From Methylibium sp. NZG (GTDB taxonomy: Bacteria; Pseudomonadota; Gammaproteobacteria; Burkholderiales; Burkholderiaceae_C): a stretch of DNA of 64,000 nt. The translations under genes and the position numbers were made by a program. The stretch's first letter is position 1. The number at the start of each line of letters is the position of its first letter. Positions 9,972-18,800 of this stretch are shown one piece after another. The stretch is taken from the NCBI GenBank assembly GCA_001263235.1, contig LGRD01000008.1, positions 62,001 to 126,000 of the forward strand. The letters run 5' to 3'. The notes beneath the pieces are model-generated. The model did no database searches. It was not told where the DNA came from and saw nothing but the letters and a program-made list of their open reading frames with translations.

Positions 9972-12464
9972 GTGCGATCCTGGATCAGCCGCCTGACGCG
10001 TCGTATCTCTGGCGAAAGCCGACCGCCTGCGATCACCACAAGTGCCAGTGCGGCGCCGGCAGGCACTCAGGCTCCAACTGTGCCGTTGGAGTTAGGAGAA
10101 GCCGCCCACTCCAAGCGAGGTGTCGAGTTGCTCGCAGCGCAGGACTTTCAGGCCGCCTGCGACGCGTTTCGCTCCGCGCTCGCGCGAAACGCTCACTCCG
10201 CTGCCAACCACGTGAATCTGGCGTACGCGTTGCAGCAAGTCGGGGGGGAGGCCGAGGCTGTGCAACTGCTCCAGACCGCCTGTTCGCTGGACCCCACTTC
10301 GTTCGACGCACACTATTTGCTGGGTGCCGCCCTGGAGCAGTCGGCGGAGTTGCCCCGTGCGTGCCATCACTTCAGGCAGGCATTGGCATTGCGCCCCGAC
10401 TACGCGCCGGCCCGGGCCGACTTGTGTCGCGTGCTGGCCCTTGCGGGCACCCTGGATGCCGCTCGCGAAGAGATCACCGCAGCCATCGCACTTCATCCGG
10501 ACGACCCCGCGTTTCACAACTACGCGGGCAATCTGTGCATGACAGAGGGCGAACACGCCGCAGCGTCGGAGTGTTATGAACGATCCCTCGCCTTGGCACC
10601 AACGGATTCGAAAGTCCACGCCAATTTGGCTCTCGCCCTGCATGCACAAGGGCAATTCGATAGCGCCGTGGACCGGTTTCAGCGATCCCTCTCGATCGAC
10701 CCTTCGGCTGCGAATGTTCACGTCAAGCTCGGCATCACCTACAGGGCACAGGGCTACCTTCAGAAGGCCGCGGATTGTTTTCAGCGCGCCCTTGAACTGG
10801 AGCCCAACGATCCGGACACGCTCAATCACCTGGGCATGGTGCTGCAGGAACAAGGGCAACTTGAGCCGGCGATCAGCCTGTACCGCAGCGCCATTGCCTT
10901 GCGCCCGGACATGCCCGGTGGCTACGCCAACCTTGGGTTGGCGCTCTACGAGCAAGGCAATGTGTCACAGGCCGTTGTCCTGTACCGACAAGGCCTGGCC
11001 GTAAAGCCCATCGCGGAGATCCACGACAACCTGGCCATCGCACTGCAAAAGCAAGGCGCTGTGGACGAAGCGATCGAACACTATCAAGAGGCTCTGGCGC
11101 TGCAACCCGACAACCTCAACACCCGCTGCAATCTCGCTGCCGCACTGGCCGACGGCGGCGGGCCGCAGGAAGCGATCGCGGCGTACCGCCAGATCCTCGC
11201 GGTGAAGCCGGACCACCTCACAGCGCACAGCAACCTGCTGTTCAATCTCAGTGTCGAGGGGCAGTGCAGTGCCGAGGAATACTTGGAGGAGGCTCGGCAA
11301 TTCGACCTCAAGCTGCCCCAGCCGCGGGAGGTCGCTGCCCCCGACCTGGCGAGCCTCGACAGTCGCCGCCTGCGGGTTGGCATTGTCTCCGGCGACCTGC
11401 GCATCCATCCGGTCGGCTTCTTTCTCGAAGGAATCCTGCATCACCTCGACGCCAGCAAGTTCGAGCTGTTTGCTTACCCCACGATCGCCAAAGAAGACGA
11501 CCTCACTGCTCGAATCAGGCCGCTCTTTTCACGCTGGCGATTGTTGAAGGGGCTCAACGATGAGGATGCCGCGGCGCTCATTCGCTCCGACCGCATCGAC
11601 ATCTTGCTCGACCTCGCGGGCCACACGGCGGAGAACCGCTTGGCGGTCTTCGGCCTGCGCCCTGCGCCCGTGCAGGTCAGTTGGCTCGGGTACTTTGCGA
11701 GCACTGGGTTGTCTTCCATGGACTACGTGCTTGCAGACGAAGTGAGTGTTCCTCTCGGGCACGACCACCAGTTCACCGAAAAGGTCTGGCGCCTGCCGCA
11801 AACCCGGCTCTGCTTCACGCCCCCGGCAGACGGATCGACGCCCGAGGTAGCGCCATTACCGGCGTTGCAACGTGGCTACATCACCTTCGGTTGCTTTCAG
11901 CGCTTGCCGAAGATCACCGATCGCGTGCTCGATCTCTGGGGCCAGGTGTTTGAAGCCGTGCCAACGTGCCGCCTGCTCTTGCAGAGCCACCAGACCGGGC
12001 GGCGCAAGTTCGTGGACCAGACATTGGTTCGCCTGGAAAAGGTCGGCATTGCAGAAGATCGGGTCGCCATCTGGGGGCCGGCTGCGCGCCACGCCTACCT
12101 TCACTCCTACGGTGAGGTGGACATGGTGCTCGACACCTTCCCCTACACCGGAGGCACCACCACGTGTGAAGCCCTCTGGATGGGCGTGCCGACACTCACG
12201 CTCACTGGCGACACGATGATCGCTCGCCAGGGCGTTGCCATGATGACTGCTGCTGGCCTGCCTGAATGGGTGGCCGACACGCCAGCAGCCTACGTCCAGA
12301 AGGCAAGCGCTTTCGCTTCCGACGTTCAAGCGCTTGCGACACTGCGCAACTCGCTTCGCGCTCGGGTCCGGGCCACGCCGCTGTTTGACGTGAGCCTGTT
12401 CGCGGGGCATCTCGGGGCCGCGTTGGAGAACATTTGGCGCGACCGCGTGGCGAGCCCGAGGTGA
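9972..12464 (+). CDS. TPR - GT41 (SPINDLY/O-GlcNAc-transferase-like) glycosyltransferase
   Basis: An 830-residue, probably cytosolic protein. Residues about 40-430 hold about eleven TPR units (for example NHVNLAYALQQVGGEAEAV). Residues about 465-825 form the GT41 catalytic domain: RLRVGIVSGDLRIHPVGFF, DILLDLAGHTAENRLAVF, RPAPVQVSWLGYFASTG, ITFGCFQRLPKITDRV, and the UDP-site DTFPYTGGTTTCEALWMGVP. GT41 enzymes transfer GlcNAc or other sugars to Ser/Thr of proteins. The start is GTG at 9972, 13 bases after the phosphodiesterase gene; no ATG start gives the full N-terminus. It resembles the second half of the 1400-residue protein at 15878-20080. The acceptor is unknown; the pilin gene 200 bases downstream is the obvious candidate. 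Confidence 0.9.
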   Translation: MRSWISRLTRRISGESRPPAITTSASAAPAGTQAPTVPLELGEAAHSKRGVELLAAQDFQAACDAFRSALARNAHSAANHVNLAYALQQVGGEAEAVQLLQTACSLDPTSFDAHYLLGAALEQSAELPRACHHFRQALALRPDYAPARADLCRVLALAGTLDAAREEITAAIALHPDDPAFHNYAGNLCMTEGEHAAASECYERSLALAPTDSKVHANLALALHAQGQFDSAVDRFQRSLSIDPSAANVHVKLGITYRAQGYLQKAADCFQRALELEPNDPDTLNHLGMVLQEQGQLEPAISLYRSAIALRPDMPGGYANLGLALYEQGNVSQAVVLYRQGLAVKPIAEIHDNLAIALQKQGAVDEAIEHYQEALALQPDNLNTRCNLAAALADGGGPQEAIAAYRQILAVKPDHLTAHSNLLFNLSVEGQCSAEEYLEEARQFDLKLPQPREVAAPDLASLDSRRLRVGIVSGDLRIHPVGFFLEGILHHLDASKFELFAYPTIAKEDDLTARIRPLFSRWRLLKGLNDEDAAALIRSDRIDILLDLAGHTAENRLAVFGLRPAPVQVSWLGYFASTGLSSMDYVLADEVSVPLGHDHQFTEKVWRLPQTRLCFTPPADGSTPEVAPLPALQRGYITFGCFQRLPKITDRVLDLWGQVFEAVPTCRLLLQSHQTGRRKFVDQTLVRLEKVGIAEDRVAIWGPAARHAYLHSYGEVDMVLDTFPYTGGTTTCEALWMGVPTLTLTGDTMIARQGVAMMTAAGLPEWVADTPAAYVQKASAFASDVQALATLRNSLRARVRATPLFDVSLFAGHLGAALENIWRDRVASPR

Positions 12465-12480
12465 CGAAAACTGTCACTCT

Positions 12481-12495
12481 TGGTTCAGGGCTTGC
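12481..12495 (+). promoter_or_regulatory. Candidate sigma-54 promoter upstream of the pilin
   Basis: TGG at 12481 and TTGC ending at 12495 keep the required GG-N10-GC spacing of -24/-12 elements. Type IV pilin genes are commonly RpoN-dependent. It would give a leader of about 160 bases. The -24 half is imperfect. The rest of the 12465-12665 gap shows nothing else. Confidence 0.4.
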
Positions 12496-12665
12496 GATCC
12501 GGCGTCGGTCGAGTGACGAATCTGGTTCATCGTTACTGCCACCATCCCCGTTGGCTGCCAACTTTTGCATGGGTTCTGGTGCCGCCAGCGCCGGGCATGA
12601 ACAGTGCATGGGTTGAGGGCGAGCAGCAGCTTCGTCTTCACCCAACCCACCGGAGATTTCTTGAC

Positions 12666-13091
12666 ATGAAACGCGTTCAACAAGGCTTTACCCTCATCGA
12701 ACTGATGATCGTCGTGGCCATCATCGGCATTCTGGCGGCGGTCGCGCTGCCGGCTTACCGCGACTACACCGTCCGCGCCAAGGTGTCTGAGGTCGTGTTG
12801 GCCGCTTCTTCGGGCAAGACCACCATTTCCGAGTCGGCAGCCACCTACGGCGGGATGCCCAGCACCAACTCGGGTGTGATCAATACCCAGACTTCGAAGT
12901 ACGTTTCGTCGGTCGCCTACGCGTCGAGTTCGACCGCCACGGGAACCATTACCGCGACGGCCACCGGCGACACAAACATCAACGGCTCCACCGTCATCCT
13001 CACCGGTGGTTACCAGACCTCGACAGGCCAGGTCGATTGGACCTGCACCGGCACCATCCAGGCCAAGTTCCTGCCGTCCAGCTGCAAGTAA
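12666..13091 (+). CDS. pilA: Type IV major pilin (PilA-like)
   Basis: A 141-residue prepilin. It has a short basic leader MKRVQQG, cleavage before F, and the class IVa motif [20 protein letters not shown] with the conserved Glu at mature position 5. The C-terminal segment has two cysteines (WTC...SSCK) that would form the usual disulfide loop. The Ser/Thr-rich middle ([17 protein letters not shown]) offers many O-glycosylation sites. The frame is open from 12480, but the start is fixed by the leader and by GGAG at 12651-12654. It lies between a GT41 gene and a PglL-type ligase gene and ends before a strong terminator. Confidence 0.95.
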   Translation: MKRVQQGFTLIELMIVVAIIGILAAVALPAYRDYTVRAKVSEVVLAASSGKTTISESAATYGGMPSTNSGVINTQTSKYVSSVAYASSSTATGTITATATGDTNINGSTVILTGGYQTSTGQVDWTCTGTIQAKFLPSSCK

Positions 13092-13115
13092 CTTTCGCGC
13101 TCCCAGATCGGGCAG

Positions 13116-13145
13116 GCGGCCTCCTCGGAGGCCGCTTTCGTTTTG
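13116..13145 (+). terminator. Rho-independent terminator after pilin
   Basis: gcggcctcc (13116-13124) pairs perfectly with ggaggccgc (13127-13135), followed by TTTCGTTTT. It lies 25 bases after the pilin stop and 11 bases before the next gene, so the ligase is probably expressed at a lower, read-through level. Confidence 0.85.
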
Positions 13146-13155
13146 GCGCTCTCGA

Positions 13156-14898
13156 ATGGATGCCCACGAGAACATGCCACTCGCACCTCGACCCCCTGCC
13201 CTGGCCACTGCGCGGCGGCCATACCTCCTTGCTGCGGCGGTGGTCTGTGCGCTCTTTTCTTGGCTGACGCCCACACACCAGCCGCCCTGGGGTTCGTTTC
13301 ACGCCGAACTCGCGATGGTTTGTGCTGCCGTGCTGGTCTTTGCCCACGTTCTGTTTCCGGCATGGAGGGAGGCTGTCCCGGTTCCGCCATCGGCTTGGGT
13401 GGTGCTGCTCGTGGCAATGCTTCCGTGGGTCCAGCTGGCGGCTGGCATGCCAGGCTTTCGCGGTGACGCAGCGCTGGCAAGTCTCTATTTGCTCGGGTTC
13501 GGCCTCACGCAGATCGTGGGCCATCGGGCGGCCTGCGTTTGGGGGCTGGAACGCGTCCTTGAGCTTGTTTCCTGGGTCTTCCTCACCGGGGCGATCTTGT
13601 CCGTGGCCCTGGCAACCTACCAATGGCTGCAACTGGACTTCCTCGGCGCCATGGTGGGCGATGTGACCCGGGGTTCGCGCGTCTTCGCCAACTTGAACCA
13701 GCCCAATCAGTTAGCCACGCTGCTGATTCTCGGATTGATTTGCGCCGCGTGCCTTTTCGATGCCTCCAGCTTCGGAGCGACGGTAGCGCTGTGCTTGGTT
13801 GGCGTGCTCGCGTTCGGCTTGGCGATGACGCAGTCCAGGGGCGTCGTGCTGCAAGCCCTGGTTGCTGGCGCCCTGCTGCTGTTCAAGTCGGCAACATTCG
13901 GCCGCGCTCTGACACGCCGACATGTGTTGATTGCCTCGGCGGTCGTGCTCCTGATGCCGTTGCTGTGGAACGAAATCAACTCGATGCTCGCCCTCTCCGA
14001 AGCGCGTGACCCCGAGCAGGCCGCCCTTGCCGGCTCGCGCAGGGTGATCTTCTGGTCTGCCATGGCCGACGCCGTTTCGCAACGTCCATGGGCGGGCTTC
14101 GGGTGGGCACAGACGACAGTTGCGCAATTCGCTGTGGCGGTCGATCACCCGCCTCTTCACGAAGTGTTCAGCCACAGCCACAACCTGTGGGTGGACCTGG
14201 TGCTTTGGAACGGCCTCCCGGTGGGCCTGTGCCTCTGTGCGGCATCGGTGCTGTGGCTCTGGGCGTCGGTACGCGCCGTACAAGGTTCCACCGCCACGCT
14301 GATGCTGGTGTTTGTAGTGGCCGTTGTCGTTCACGCCATGCTTGAGTACCCGCTCTACTACGCGTACTTCCTCGCGCCGGTCGGTTTGGTGATGGGGGCG
14401 CTGCATTCAGCCACCAACGCCCCGGGCAAGGCGCGTTTGCTGCCAGCTTGGACAGTGTTCGCCCTGGCGACGGTGGCGTTGACCCTCATGACGGCCATAG
14501 CGGTCGACTACTTCCGGCTGGAACGTGACATAGAACGACTGAGATTCGAGCGCGCGCGAATCGGCACCGATCGGCCCGTTCATCAGCTTTCTCAGCCCCT
14601 TCTGCTGACACAGCTCGGGGCCTTCACTCACTTTGCACGAACGCCGGAACGGCACGGCATGGACGACGGCGAGCTGCAGGCGATGGCCGAGGTCGTGGCA
14701 CGATATCCGGCGCCCGAGAACATCGTGCGATACGCTGCAGCGCTGGCAGTCAATGATCGGCCGCAACTTGCGACCAATGCCTTGAGGCGAGTCCACCGCA
14801 TCAACTCTGCTGCCGACGCCGATCGGATGAGGCAGTTGTGGCGGGCCCTCGGCGAGCGAGAGCCGGCGGTGGCCCGCGTTGCGTGGCCCGAGGGGTGA
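13156..14898 (+). CDS. PglL/TfpW-like O-oligosaccharyltransferase (Wzy/O-antigen-ligase superfamily), copy 1
   Basis: A polytopic inner-membrane protein of 580 residues with about 11-12 hydrophobic segments between about 15 and 460. The large periplasmic loop carries GFGWAQTTVAQFAVAVDHPP followed by SHSHNLWVDLVLWNGLPVG, the H-x-H-N signature of Wzy_C ligases. VHAMLEYPLYYAYFLAPVGL is the typical PglL/Wzy_C_2 segment. Such enzymes move lipid-linked glycans to Ser/Thr of pilins in the periplasm. Its position directly behind the pilin gene matches Neisseria/Acinetobacter-type pilin ligases. The frame is open from 13006 inside the pilin, but the start is taken at ATG 13156; ATG 13174 is an alternative. 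Confidence 0.85.
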   Translation: MDAHENMPLAPRPPALATARRPYLLAAAVVCALFSWLTPTHQPPWGSFHAELAMVCAAVLVFAHVLFPAWREAVPVPPSAWVVLLVAMLPWVQLAAGMPGFRGDAALASLYLLGFGLTQIVGHRAACVWGLERVLELVSWVFLTGAILSVALATYQWLQLDFLGAMVGDVTRGSRVFANLNQPNQLATLLILGLICAACLFDASSFGATVALCLVGVLAFGLAMTQSRGVVLQALVAGALLLFKSATFGRALTRRHVLIASAVVLLMPLLWNEINSMLALSEARDPEQAALAGSRRVIFWSAMADAVSQRPWAGFGWAQTTVAQFAVAVDHPPLHEVFSHSHNLWVDLVLWNGLPVGLCLCAASVLWLWASVRAVQGSTATLMLVFVVAVVVHAMLEYPLYYAYFLAPVGLVMGALHSATNAPGKARLLPAWTVFALATVALTLMTAIAVDYFRLERDIERLRFERARIGTDRPVHQLSQPLLLTQLGAFTHFARTPERHGMDDGELQAMAEVVARYPAPENIVRYAAALAVNDRPQLATNALRRVHRINSAADADRMRQLWRALGEREPAVARVAWPEG

Positions 14899-14962
14899 CA
14901 CGGAAACGACGCGGCGCGATCGACTCGCTTCCAAACAGCGCAGAGCCGACGAGGCCGAACCC

Positions 14963-14968
14963 TATACA
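14963..14968 (+). promoter_or_regulatory. Candidate -10 element of the methyltransferase gene
   Basis: TATACA lies 31 bases before the ATG at 14999, followed by a good ribosome-binding site (ggagga, 14985-14990). No convincing -35 box is seen. Confidence 0.4.
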
Positions 14969-14998
14969 GTCGGGTGAAGCAAATGGAGGAGTGCAACG

Positions 14999-15859
14999 AT
15001 GCTGGTGCGCGTGCTGTCGAGAGTGTTCGAGTCGCTCTTCAGGAGGTCGGAGAGAACCCCCTCGGAATTGCAACCAAACATCCTGCCGAAGCGATCGGTA
15101 CCGAAGCTGGGCGAGCTGAACAGCTTCTTCTACCCAGTCTTTTGGGCCGTCAATCGTCCGGAGACCTTCGCCAAGAAGGTCGAGACTCTGACGCAGGACA
15201 CTTCGCACGCGTTCTACGCAAGCGACAACCTCATCACCTGGGGACGCAACAACTCTTTGTTGGACGACCTGCCGTTCGTCGAGGCGTGGAAGGCGAACAT
15301 CGAGTCCGAGTCAGACCGGGCCATCGCCTGGCGGCGGTACGTGCTCGCCTGCGCGGCCTACCATTGCGTGCAGTTGGACGGTGACTTCGTGGAGTGCGGC
15401 GCCTACACCGGCGTAGGCGTCAAGACGGTGGTCGACTATCTGGGCGGCCAGGCCTTCCCCAAGACATTCTGGGCCTACGACATTTTCGAGCACGACGACT
15501 CGATGCTGAACCATCCGATGCCCGAGCATGGGCCCGGACTCTTCGACCGCGTGCGCGCCAAGTTCGCGGAGTACCCGCAGGTTCGTCTGGTGAAAGGGCT
15601 GATTCCGCAGTGCTTCGAGGGCAACATGCCCGAGCGGATCGCCTATCTGCACATCGACCTGAATCAAGCGCCGGCCGAAGTGGCCGCACTCGATGCCCTG
15701 TTCGACAGGATGGTGCCCGGCGGAATTCTTGTTCTCGACGACTACGAATGGGGGGGCACCTACAGACCGCAGAAATTGGCCGAAGACGCCTGGTTCGACG
15801 AACGCAGGTACCGCGTGATGCCGCTTCCCACGGGCCAGGGCTTGGTGATCAAGCGCTGA
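14999..15859 (+). CDS. TylF/MycF-type SAM-dependent O-methyltransferase
   Basis: A 286-residue protein with the class I methyltransferase loop DFVECGAYTGVGVKTVVDYL (about 127-146). Then come a D-rich strand FWAYDIFEHDD, VRLVKGLIPQCFE, IAYLHIDLNQAPAEVAALDA and the metal-site-like GGILVLDDYEWGG. This is the pattern of TylF/MycF sugar O-methyltransferases, which methylate hydroxyls of bound deoxysugars. Its placement within the glycosylation genes suggests that it methylates a glycan sugar; that substrate is inferred. It converges with the GT41 gene 18 bases downstream and has its own promoter-like element and ribosome-binding site. Confidence 0.8.
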   Translation: MLVRVLSRVFESLFRRSERTPSELQPNILPKRSVPKLGELNSFFYPVFWAVNRPETFAKKVETLTQDTSHAFYASDNLITWGRNNSLLDDLPFVEAWKANIESESDRAIAWRRYVLACAAYHCVQLDGDFVECGAYTGVGVKTVVDYLGGQAFPKTFWAYDIFEHDDSMLNHPMPEHGPGLFDRVRAKFAEYPQVRLVKGLIPQCFEGNMPERIAYLHIDLNQAPAEVAALDALFDRMVPGGILVLDDYEWGGTYRPQKLAEDAWFDERRYRVMPLPTGQGLVIKR

Positions 15860-15877
15860 CCTGACCGCGGACGACGC

Positions 15878-18800
15878 TCAGGGCGGCGCCTGACCACCAC
15901 TTCGCTCGCTCCACATTCCAAGCAGCGCGTCTTCTAGCCGGCGAGCAAAGAGCTCGGCGTCGAACAATGGGCTCTGGCGAGCCTGTTCGCGAAGGGAGGC
16001 GCGCAGGGCGGCGAGGCGGGCCGGGTCTGCGGCGAAACCGGCTGCCTTCGCAACGAAAGCGTCTGCGTTGTCTGCGACCCAATCGCTCAGACCTGCGGCA
16101 CTGAGCAGCGCAGCGCCTTGGCGCGCGACCATCGAGTCGCCGGCAAGCGTCAGCGTGGGCACGCCCATCCACAGGGCTTCGCAGGTGGTTGTCCCGCCGG
16201 TGTACGGGAAGGTGTCGAGCACGATGTCGACGTCGGCGTAGCCCTGCAGGTAGGTTTGGTGGTCGGTGGGTGCGCGCATGTGCACCCGATCGGCAGCGAT
16301 CCCCACTGCGGCAAGTCGCAACAGCATTCGTTCGACGGTAGCTGCCTGCGCAGTTTGATGGCTCTGCATCATCAGCCGCGCGGTGGGCAGCCTTGCGAAG
16401 ACCTTGCCCCACAGCGCCAGCACCGAGTCGGTGATCTTCGGAAAGCGCTGGAGACAGCCGAAGGTGATGTGACCACGGGCCAGTGCCGGCAAGGAGGCCA
16501 CCGCGGGCGAGCCAGCGCCTTCTGGCGGCGTGTAGCACATGCGTGTCTGCGGCAGATGCCAGATGGTCTCGGTAAAGAGACGTTCGCTGCCACGTGGCAC
16601 ACACACCTGGTCGGCAAGTACGTAGTCGATTTCCGCCACGCCGGTGCTGGCAAAGTACCCGAGCCAGGAAACCTGTACCGGCGCGGGGCGCAGCGCAAAC
16701 ACGGCAAGCCGGTTGCGGCCGCTGTGGCCGGCAAGGTCGAGCAGTACGTCGATGGCGTCGCTTCTGATCAAGTTCGCTGCCGCCTCATCGCTCAGGCCGT
16801 TCAGCGGGCGCCAATGAGCGAACGCAGGTCTGATGCGGGCGCTCAGTTCATCCTCCACCAGGCCTGTCGGGTAGGCAAACAGAGTCAACTTGTCGCCGTT
16901 GACGTGCCGCAGGATGCCTTCAAGAAATCGCCCGACCGGATGGCCATACAAGTCGCCGGAAACAATGCCGACCCGCAAGGGCAGTGTGTGCTTCTGCGAC
17001 GGCGCGGCGAGTGGCTTGAGCAGACCACGCCTCAGCTTTGCGTCGAAGCGACGAGTTTCGGCCCGATAGTCTTCCAGACGGCAGCCCTCGAAGACGCTCA
17101 GCTCATAAATCAGCGCGCTGTGGGCCGGCAGGTGCTCCGGGTTCAGCTCAATGGCTCGCCGATACTTCGCAATCGCCATGGCGGGTTCGCCTGCTTCGGC
17201 CAATGCCGAAGCGAGGTTGGCGTGCGCGTTGACACTGTAGGGATCCAGCGCCAATGCCTCGCGGAAGTGCTCGATCGCGTCGTCCACCAGTCCCTGCCCT
17301 TGCAAGGCAACGCCGAGGTTCTCGTGCAGTGCGGCGAGAGGCTGTACCTTCAAACCTTCGCGGCAGACTCCGGCCGCCCGCGCCAAGTTGCCCATGTCGA
17401 GCAAGGCTGCGCCCAGGTTGGCGTAGCCGCCAGGCCGATCTGGACGCAATGCGATGACGCCGCGGTAGGCCTCTGCTGCGCGATCGAGAGATCGTTGCCG
17501 GAGGAACAAGCCGCCCAGCGTATTGAGCGTCTCGACATCGTCGGGGCGAAGCTCAAGCGCCCGCTCGAAGCTCAGTGCCGCCGCGTTGGAGTTCTCCTCG
17601 ACCATGCAGATGTCGCCAAGGCAGCGGTGAAAGTCGGCACTGCCAGGGTTGTCGGCAAGCGCGCAAACGACTGCCTCCCGGGCCGCCGCAACATTGCCGG
17701 AGCGCAGCAGCAATCGGCAAAGGGAGACGCGGCCGGGTTCGAAGTCAGGTCGAATCTCGACGGCCAATCTCATTTGCGAGAGTGCAGCTTCTGTGTCGCC
17801 TTCAAGCGCCAGCGCGGTGCCAAGCATGTATCGGGCATCGAAGGACTGCGGGTCAAACGCAACGGCCTTCCGCAGATGTTCCGTCGCGGCGGCGCTAGCA
17901 CCCATCTCTTGCAGCGCGTAGGCCAGGTTGACGTGGTTTGCCGCCGACTCGGGAGACAGCGCGAGGGCATCTCGAAAGGCAATCACGGCCGACGCAAAGT
18001 CTTGTTCTCGGAGCGAGGCAATGCCCTTCCTCACGAGATGCTGTTCATGGTCTGGAGTCCGACTCCTCTCCAGGGTGGCCACCGGTGCGGCAGGCTCACG
18101 CAGCGATCGCCCTGTTCGTTGTTGCCAGATTTCGCGCAACGCCACCTGAAGTTGCTGCGTGAACCTGGGGGCATCGAATGCTGCAGAGGCCGCAGCCTGC
18201 GCGCGCAAACCCGACCGCAGTGCCGCCAACGACGCGATGTCACCCGCGTGCCGAACGGCGCGAGCGACGAAGTCGTCTCCGTCGGTTGCGATCCATTCTG
18301 CCAGCCCGGTGCATGCCAGCAGGCTCGCGCCCTGGCGAGCGAGCATCGTCGTGCCGGCGAGCGTGAGGGTGGGCACGCCCATCCACAGTGCCTCGCAGGT
18401 GGTGGTGGCTCCGGCGTGCGGGAAGGTGTCGAGGAGGATGTCGACCTTGGCATGCGCTGCGAGGTAGTCGAGGCGCGGAACCGCCTCCGCCAAGTGGACT
18501 CGCGATGGGTCCAAGCCGGCAGTCGACAGGCGGGTCAGAAGGCGCTGTCGAACGCCGGGGTCGCCCAGTGAGCTTGCTTGCAGGCGCAATTGCGAACCCG
18601 GCACGGCGTTCAGTACCTGCGCCCAAAGCGCAATCACCCGATCGTGGATTTTCGTCAGCCGCTGGAATGACCCGAAGGTGATGTACCCGTTGCGCATGGC
18701 AGGTGGGGGTGACACCTGCGGCAGTTCGGCGTCAGATGGCGGCGTGAAGCACAGCCGTGTCTCCGGCAAGCACCAAACGCCTTCCGTAAACTGCGAACGA

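Noticed and set aside
12550-12575. A second sigma-54-like site before the pilin
   Set aside because: The GG and GC elements are 12 bases apart, not 10, which does not fit the strict spacing.
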